This document shows, in pieces, positions 6,579 through 8,299 of a stretch of 8,299 nt of DNA; position 1 is the first letter of the stretch; every line of letters begins with the position of its first letter. The position numbers were made by a program, and so were the translations under genes. The stretch is from Roseiflexaceae bacterium (lineage in GTDB: Bacteria > Chloroflexota > Chloroflexia > Chloroflexales > Roseiflexaceae). The notes beneath the pieces were generated by a model, which was given only the letters and a program-made list of their open reading frames with translations, searched no databases and had not been told where the DNA came from. The DNA lies in contig CANHPK010000053.1 in assembly GCA_947462525.1 (NCBI GenBank), positions 1 through 8,299 of the forward strand, written 5' to 3'.

Positions 6579-7225
6579 GCAGTTTCCCCTTTGTGGCCGT
6601 GCTCGACATGCTCCAGCCTGCGCTCGCAGCGTATCCGGTGCCCCTCATCGACCAGATGGGCCGGTCGAACCCGTTCCAGGTGCTCATCGCGACCATCCTG
6701 AGCCTGCGTACCCGTGACGAAACGACCGCTCAGGTCACACCAGGGCTCTTTGCGGTGCTCGATTCGCCTGCAACCGGCGCAGACCTCGATCCTTCGGTCA
6801 TCGCAGGCCTGATTTATCCGGTTGGGTTCTATCGCACCAAAGCCCAATCAATCGTCGAGATCTGCAAGATTTTAACCACGCAGTATGACGGTATCGTCCC
6901 CAATACCCTCGATGCGCTCCTCGCTCTCCCCGGGGTCGGCCGCAAAACGGCAAATCTGGTACTATCAGTGGGGTACGGCATTCCCGCCATCTGTGTCGAC
7001 ATCCATGTGCACCGGATCTGCAACCGCTGGCAATTCGTTGCCACGACGACTCCCGAACAAACCGAAGCAGAACTCCGGCTCCGCGTCCCACAGGACGCAT
7101 GGATCAGTATCAATCAACGCCTCGTGACCCTGGGTCAGCACATCTGCAAGCCCATTTCGCCACATTGCTCGACGTGCCCCATCCACCACCTCTGCCCACA
7201 ACACGGCGTCGAACGTCACCGCTAG
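6575..7225 (+). CDS. nth: Endonuclease III (DNA glycosylase/AP lyase)
   Basis: A 216-residue base-excision-repair enzyme that removes oxidised pyrimidines and cleaves the abasic site; the length is normal. The helix-hairpin-helix is Leu118-Pro-Gly-Val-Gly-Arg-Lys-Thr-Ala, with the catalytic lysine at 124. The catalytic aspartate is Asp142 in Val-Asp-Ile-His-Val-His-Arg. The C-terminal iron-sulphur motif is complete, C-X6-C-X2-C-X5-C at Cys191, Cys198, Cys201 and Cys207, binding a [4Fe-4S] cluster. The N-terminal helix has Leu-Ser-Leu-Arg-Thr-Arg-Asp-Glu-Thr where E. coli Nth has Leu-Ser-Ala-Gln-Ala-Thr-Asp, a change I recall from other bacterial and archaeal members. The ATG overlaps the stop of the LamG-like gene (ATGA), so translation is probably coupled, although the two products would act in different compartments. 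Confidence 0.93.
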   Translation: MSSFPFVAVLDMLQPALAAYPVPLIDQMGRSNPFQVLIATILSLRTRDETTAQVTPGLFAVLDSPATGADLDPSVIAGLIYPVGFYRTKAQSIVEICKILTTQYDGIVPNTLDALLALPGVGRKTANLVLSVGYGIPAICVDIHVHRICNRWQFVATTTPEQTEAELRLRVPQDAWISINQRLVTLGQHICKPISPHCSTCPIHHLCPQHGVERHR

Positions 7226-7238
7226 TACAGGAGGAACG

Positions 7239-7676
7239 ATGTACATTCGCTGGATTGTCCGTCACCACAAAAATGCAGAAACTGCCAACGTTTCGTTCTA
7301 CGACGCATACCTCGTCGAGAGTTATCGCGATGACGCTGGCCAACCACGGCAGCGCACCATCGGCTATCTGGGTAACATACGGCAAATAAACGGCGAGTTT
7401 TCTGCACTCGAACGCGAAATTTTCTTCATCCGTGCAGAGCGCATCCTCGCCGGCATCCCCGTCATCGACGCCGCCGAACGCGCCAGCATCAATGCCCTCA
7501 TCCGCCTCAAAATCCCCAATTTGACGGCGAGCGAGGTCGAACGCGCCTTCCGCAACAACATCCGCTGGTTCAAACGCTGGCGCTTGTCGCGTGACATCCC
7601 GCTCACCCACCAAGAGATTGTCGAAATCCTCGAAGAAACAGAAGACGACCCCAAAGGCGACTACGAAGGCATGTAG
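7239..7676 (+). CDS. Protein of unknown function with IS1634-transposase-like N-terminus
   Basis: A 145-residue protein with an excellent ribosome binding site (AGGAGG at 7229-7234, four bases before the ATG), starting 13 bases after the nth stop. The first 45 residues, Met-Tyr-Ile-Arg-Trp-Ile-Val-Arg followed by Ala-Tyr-Leu-Val-Glu-Ser-Tyr-Arg-Asp and Pro-Arg-Gln-Arg-Thr-Ile-Gly-Tyr-Leu-Gly, follow the layout of the small beta-rich N-terminal domain of IS1634/IS4-type transposases. After that comes a charged helical region (55-135), rich in Glu, Arg and Ile, and an acidic tail. No DDE catalytic domain follows in any frame, and there are no terminal inverted repeats, so it does not look like an active or decaying element. 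Codon use and context are like the neighbours. It may be a domesticated or independently evolved nucleic-acid-binding protein. I do not recognise a named family. Confidence 0.7.
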   Translation: MYIRWIVRHHKNAETANVSFYDAYLVESYRDDAGQPRQRTIGYLGNIRQINGEFSALEREIFFIRAERILAGIPVIDAAERASINALIRLKIPNLTASEVERAFRNNIRWFKRWRLSRDIPLTHQEIVEILEETEDDPKGDYEGM

Positions 7677-7697
7677 CCCGCTCTATCTACAGAAAGC

Positions 7698-7717
7698 CGG
7701 CCGCGCCTGCGCGGCCG
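7698..7717. terminator. GC-rich hairpin after the nth gene cluster
   Basis: Arms at 7698-7705 and 7710-7717 form a perfect 8-base-pair all-GC stem with loop CCTG, 21 bases after the stop at 7676. On the + strand the tail is AGACCCC, with no T-run. On the - strand the tail reads GCTTTCTG, slightly T-rich. It is probably the terminator of the + strand cluster and possibly bidirectional. Confidence 0.5.
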
Positions 7718-7782
7718 AGACCCCATCAACATTCCCCGCACACAGTCAGCCTCCGCCCTCAGGTGGCGCATGCCCACCGCAC

Positions 7783-7878
7783 CGCCTCAGCACGACCCCG
7801 GTACCACGCGCTCCACGCAGTCTGCCTGCGCGCATACTTCCCGCCGCTCCACCCTCCTGACAGACGAGTGCTGAGGCG
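7783..7878. repeat. Inverted repeat with 11-base arms inside the spacer
   Basis: CGCCTCAGCAC at 7783-7793 is the exact reverse complement of GTGCTGAGGCG at 7868-7878. The enclosed 74 bases include a 5-base-pair hairpin (CGCAG-TCTGC-CTGCG, near 7816-7830). AGTCTGC at 7819-7825 is complementary to GCAGACT at 7880-7886, which would be an alternative pairing. Confidence 0.5.
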
Positions 7879-7945
7879 TGCAGACTCGGTGTGTCTACCT
7901 GTGTCCATATGTCGATAGCTTCCACACCTGCAACCAGCAGATGCA

Positions 7946-7983
7946 ACAGCGCCCGGTACGATCGTGTTCGTACCGGGCGCTGT
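7946..7983 (-). terminator. Strong hairpin terminator after bchH
   Basis: A perfect 16-base-pair inverted repeat (arms 7946-7961 and 7968-7983, loop of six bases) starts 14 bases beyond the bchH stop on the minus strand. There is no long T-run; the minus-strand tail reads TGCATCTG. Position and stem strength make it the likely end of the bchH transcript. Confidence 0.7.
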
Positions 7984-7997
7984 GATGGCATCCGTTC

Positions 7998-8299
7998 CTA
8001 GACGCCGACGACCCCTTCGATGCGATCTTCGATGTCTGCGTAGATTTCTTGGAGCTTGGCGATGGTGGCATCGTCACTCTGCCACAGGCCGCGGCTGTTC
8101 GCCTCGAGCAGCCGCTGTACGGCTGCTTTGGCTGCATGGGGGTTTGCGGCGGTGAAGCGGCGGCGGACATCTTCGTCCATGATGAACGTGTCAGACATGC
8201 CGTCATACACCCAGTTTTCGACCGAATCGCCGACGGCACTCCAACCCATCACATTGGTAAACCGATTGGCAATCTCGGTTGCACCCGCATACCCTTGGG
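7998..8299 (-). CDS. bchH: Magnesium chelatase subunit H (BchH), C-terminal fragment
   Basis: Only the last 99 residues are in the window; the frame is open to the right edge, so the 5' part lies beyond it. BchH is the large porphyrin-binding subunit (usually about 1200-1300 residues) that inserts Mg2+ into protoporphyrin IX together with BchI and BchD, the first committed step to bacteriochlorophyll. The fragment shows Gly-Tyr-Ala-Gly-Ala-Thr-Glu-Ile at its start, Gly-Trp-Ser-Ala near 18-21, Asn-Trp-Val-Tyr at 28-31, Asn-Pro-His near 52-54, a Leu-Leu-Glu-Ala-Asn-Ser-Arg-Gly-Leu-Trp motif at 63-72 and the closing Asp-Ile-Glu-Asp-Arg-Ile-Glu-Gly-Val. The Asn-Trp-Val-Tyr and terminal Glu-Asp-Arg-Ile-Glu-Gly patterns fit BchH/ChlH better than the cobaltochelatase CobN, but CobN-like paralogues exist in Chloroflexota and cannot be excluded from this piece. 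A strong hairpin follows the stop. Confidence 0.85.
   Translation of the reverse strand, partial: QGYAGATEIANRFTNVMGWSAVGDSVENWVYDGMSDTFIMDEDVRRRFTAANPHAAKAAVQRLLEANSRGLWQSDDATIAKLQEIYADIEDRIEGVVGV

Larger units (their letters stand above)
7677..7997. other. Intergenic spacer rich in inverted repeats, between convergent genes
   Basis: This stretch of about 320 bases holds no convincing gene: its reading frames lack ribosome binding sites and have shuffled, arginine/proline-rich translations. It holds two strong hairpins, near each end (7698-7717 and 7946-7983), and between them an 11-base inverted repeat (7783-7793 with 7868-7878) enclosing smaller complementary segments. It lies between the 3' end of the nth cluster and the 3' end of bchH. 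I recognise no known RNA family here: the RNase P, SRP, 6S and tmRNA signature sequences I looked for are absent. Confidence 0.6.

Noticed and set aside
7239..7676. Intact or decayed IS1634 insertion sequence
   Set aside because: There is no DDE domain, no terminal inverted repeats and no target duplication. Only an N-terminal resemblance is present.
7746..7991. An 81-codon minus-strand frame in the spacer
   Set aside because: It has a Gly/Arg-rich composition with no domain and overlaps the bchH terminator hairpin.
1..8299. CRISPR array, prophage, tRNA or rRNA genes
   Set aside because: I saw no regularly spaced direct repeats, phage proteins, cloverleaf or conserved rRNA sequence on either strand.

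Overview
The window looks like ordinary chromosomal DNA from a bacterium of the Chloroflexota, probably a phototrophic relative of Roseiflexus, Chloroflexus or Oscillochloris. The GC content is moderately high and the genes are tightly packed. The right edge carries the C-terminus of a BchH-type magnesium chelatase large subunit, which points to bacteriochlorophyll synthesis. This placement rests on protein recognition by eye. I see no insertion sequence, CRISPR array, phage gene, rRNA or tRNA.

Left block (1-1596, + strand): the end of a small YccF-like membrane protein, a strong hairpin terminator, an extended -10 promoter, and a class V aminotransferase of the cysteine-desulfurase-like (VC1184) type that keeps the PLP lysine but lacks the usual catalytic cysteine.

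Middle block (1593-3922, - strand): a translationally coupled pair, read from right to left, of a GT4 glycosyltransferase followed by an MFS transporter. The MFS gene ends tail to tail with the aminotransferase, with a 4-base overlap of the coding regions and a long hairpin inside the MFS 3' end.

Right block (4059-7676, + strand): a divergent promoter region of about 136 bases leads into a tight four-gene cluster. It holds a short cysteinyl-tRNA-synthetase-like protein that lacks the C-terminal anticodon-binding region and resembles the mycothiol ligase MshC, then a membrane-anchored protein with two tandem LamG-like/3-keto-disaccharide-hydrolase-like beta-sandwich repeats, then endonuclease III (overlapping ATGA), then a 145-residue protein whose N-terminus resembles the N-terminal domain of IS1634-type transposases. 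A spacer of about 320 bases rich in inverted repeats separates this cluster from the convergent bchH end.

No clearly new multi-gene system is visible. The best leads are the truncated CysRS/MshC-like enzyme, the stand-alone transposase-N-terminus-like protein, and the hairpin-rich spacer at 7677-7997.
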